NCBI GenBank assembly: GCA_037074765.1
Contig: JBAMDO010000221.1
Location: 30,668 to 94,667 of the forward strand
Source: Mansonella perstans
Lineage: Eukaryota > Nematoda > Chromadorea > Rhabditida > Onchocercidae
Reading direction: 5' to 3'
Length of the DNA stretch: 64,000 nucleotides
This document shows positions 63,230-64,000 of the stretch, in pieces (the stretch's first letter is position 1; each line of letters opens with the position of its first letter). The position numbers were made by a program, and so were the translations under genes. A model generated the notes under the pieces. It was not told the DNA's origin and did no database searches. It worked only from the letters and a program-made list of their open reading frames with translations.

Positions 63230-64000
63230 ATGATGAATCCGGATACCAATTATATACGATTGCGTGGTCTTCCATTTGCCGCTAAGGAACAAGATGTCCG
63301 AGATTTTCTGCAAGGTTTTCAAAAGCAGATCATTTTTAGATATAAGCATTCGGTTTGATAGATGCAGTTTGTTTTTTTTTTTTTCGGTTTAAATGCAAAG
63401 TCGATAACTTTCACGTTGACATCCAATGGTCGAGCAAGTGGTGAATGTTACGTAGAGCTGGATGATCAGGAAGCTGTTAAGGAAGCTCAAAAGCTTGATC
63501 GTAATGAGATAAATGGACGTTACATTGAAGGTGCGTACGAAATTGGCGAAATGGTTATCCAACACTGTACAGTTAGCTGTCAAAAACTTATGTTATTGAA
63601 CGATGCCAACAGCACTTCTATGAAAGCATTGCAGTATTCAGTGTTAGTGATGCGGAGTTATTAATGATGATACGTCATGGTGTGATCAAAGGTAGTGGTG
63701 GAGATGCGGATAGCCGCTATGCTAGCAACTTTGTTGTCCGTCTTCGAGGTTTACCATATAGTGCAACGATCGATGACATCAAGGAGTTTTTCTCAGGTTT
63801 CTTTCTAATCGCTTCAGATTTTGATTAAAATTAAACGGTTGGCATCTGCACTTTTTTATGGATCGCAACTGAAAATTTTCATGTCAGGTATTTTGTTGCA
63901 GTTTTTATTGCTTTTGTGAAGACAATCCCAGTGTAGTTTTCGTGCCGTTATACAGCTGATTGTCGGAGTTTATGTCATCCCCAAACAGAATTGAAGGACC
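63230..64000 (+). CDS. hnRNP F/H-like RNA-binding protein, N-terminal part (continues past window)
   Basis: Exons 63230-63314, about 63387-63530 and 63635-63796 encode a quasi-RRM and the start of a second. The first reads YIRLRGLPFAAKEQDVRDFL, then a strand SITFTLTSNGRASGECYVEL and EAQKLDRNEINGRYIE. The second opens NFVVRLRGLPYSATIDDIKE. The RLRGLPF/Y signature and the R-x-S-GE-x-YVEL strand are those of hnRNP F/H/GRSF1-type qRRMs, which bind G-rich RNA and control splicing in the nucleus; SYM-2/ESRP relatives are the alternative. There are two adjacent ATGs (63230 and 63233). The acceptor before exon 2 is anomalous: the in-phase junction falls after TTTTCG, not CAG. The third exon ends in phase 1 at a GTTTCT donor; no further exon is clear before the window ends. 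Confidence 0.85.

Noticed and set aside
1..64000. CRISPR arrays, bacterial operons or Wolbachia-derived insertions
   Set aside because: No regularly spaced repeats, no long intron-free bacterial-type reading frames, and all recognisable genes have eukaryotic introns.

Overview
The window looks like nuclear DNA of a nematode. It is strongly AT-rich, its genes are split into many short exons joined by GT/AG introns with TTTCAG-like 3' sites, and its protein families are animal ones. A filarial (spirurid) worm would fit the intron sizes, base composition and BEL/Pao retroelements, but that is inference. There is no bacterial-style operon, rRNA, convincing tRNA or CRISPR array. I recognise six multi-exon genes, assembled by hand from splice sites and reading phase.

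Layout. 160-1229 (+): last exons of a WDR47-like WD40 protein. 1230-10856: no recognisable gene. 10857-14205 (+): a complete seven-exon neuropeptide-type GPCR of 350 residues. 16732-20417 (-): a BPI/LBP/CETP-family secreted lipid-binding protein, complete except for its signal-peptide exon. 26480-38084 (-): a very large secreted or matrix protein with an N-terminal PAN/apple-like domain and about eleven thrombospondin type 1 (TSP1) modules. 57753-60556 (+): the 3' part of an unidentified Ser/Pro-rich protein ending in a coiled coil. 63230-window end (+): 5' part of an hnRNP F/H-like RNA-binding protein with two quasi-RRM domains.

One intron of the TSP1 gene (28858-32224), and the intron just upstream of it (32539-33803), hold a nest of BEL/Pao LTR-retrotransposon debris. 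This includes a minus-strand pol fragment, a plus-strand integrase/pol tail with an internal deletion, a second diverged pol copy, and a palindromic element at 32809-33769. The palindrome is a full LTR, primer-binding site and gag start followed by the same LTR inverted, with near-identical arms and a probable 5-bp target duplication. It is the most unusual structure in the window.

The genes do not form a pathway. Three of the six (GPCR, BPI protein, TSP1/PAN protein) are membrane or extracellular products, and two (WDR47-like, hnRNP-like) are intracellular. Long stretches (1.2-10.8 kb, 20.4-26.5 kb, 38.1-57.7 kb) show no confident gene. The last lies between two divergent genes whose first exons I could not find, so it may hold long first introns or regulatory DNA. 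Frame breaks at 1130 and 63386 could be sequencing errors or real lesions.
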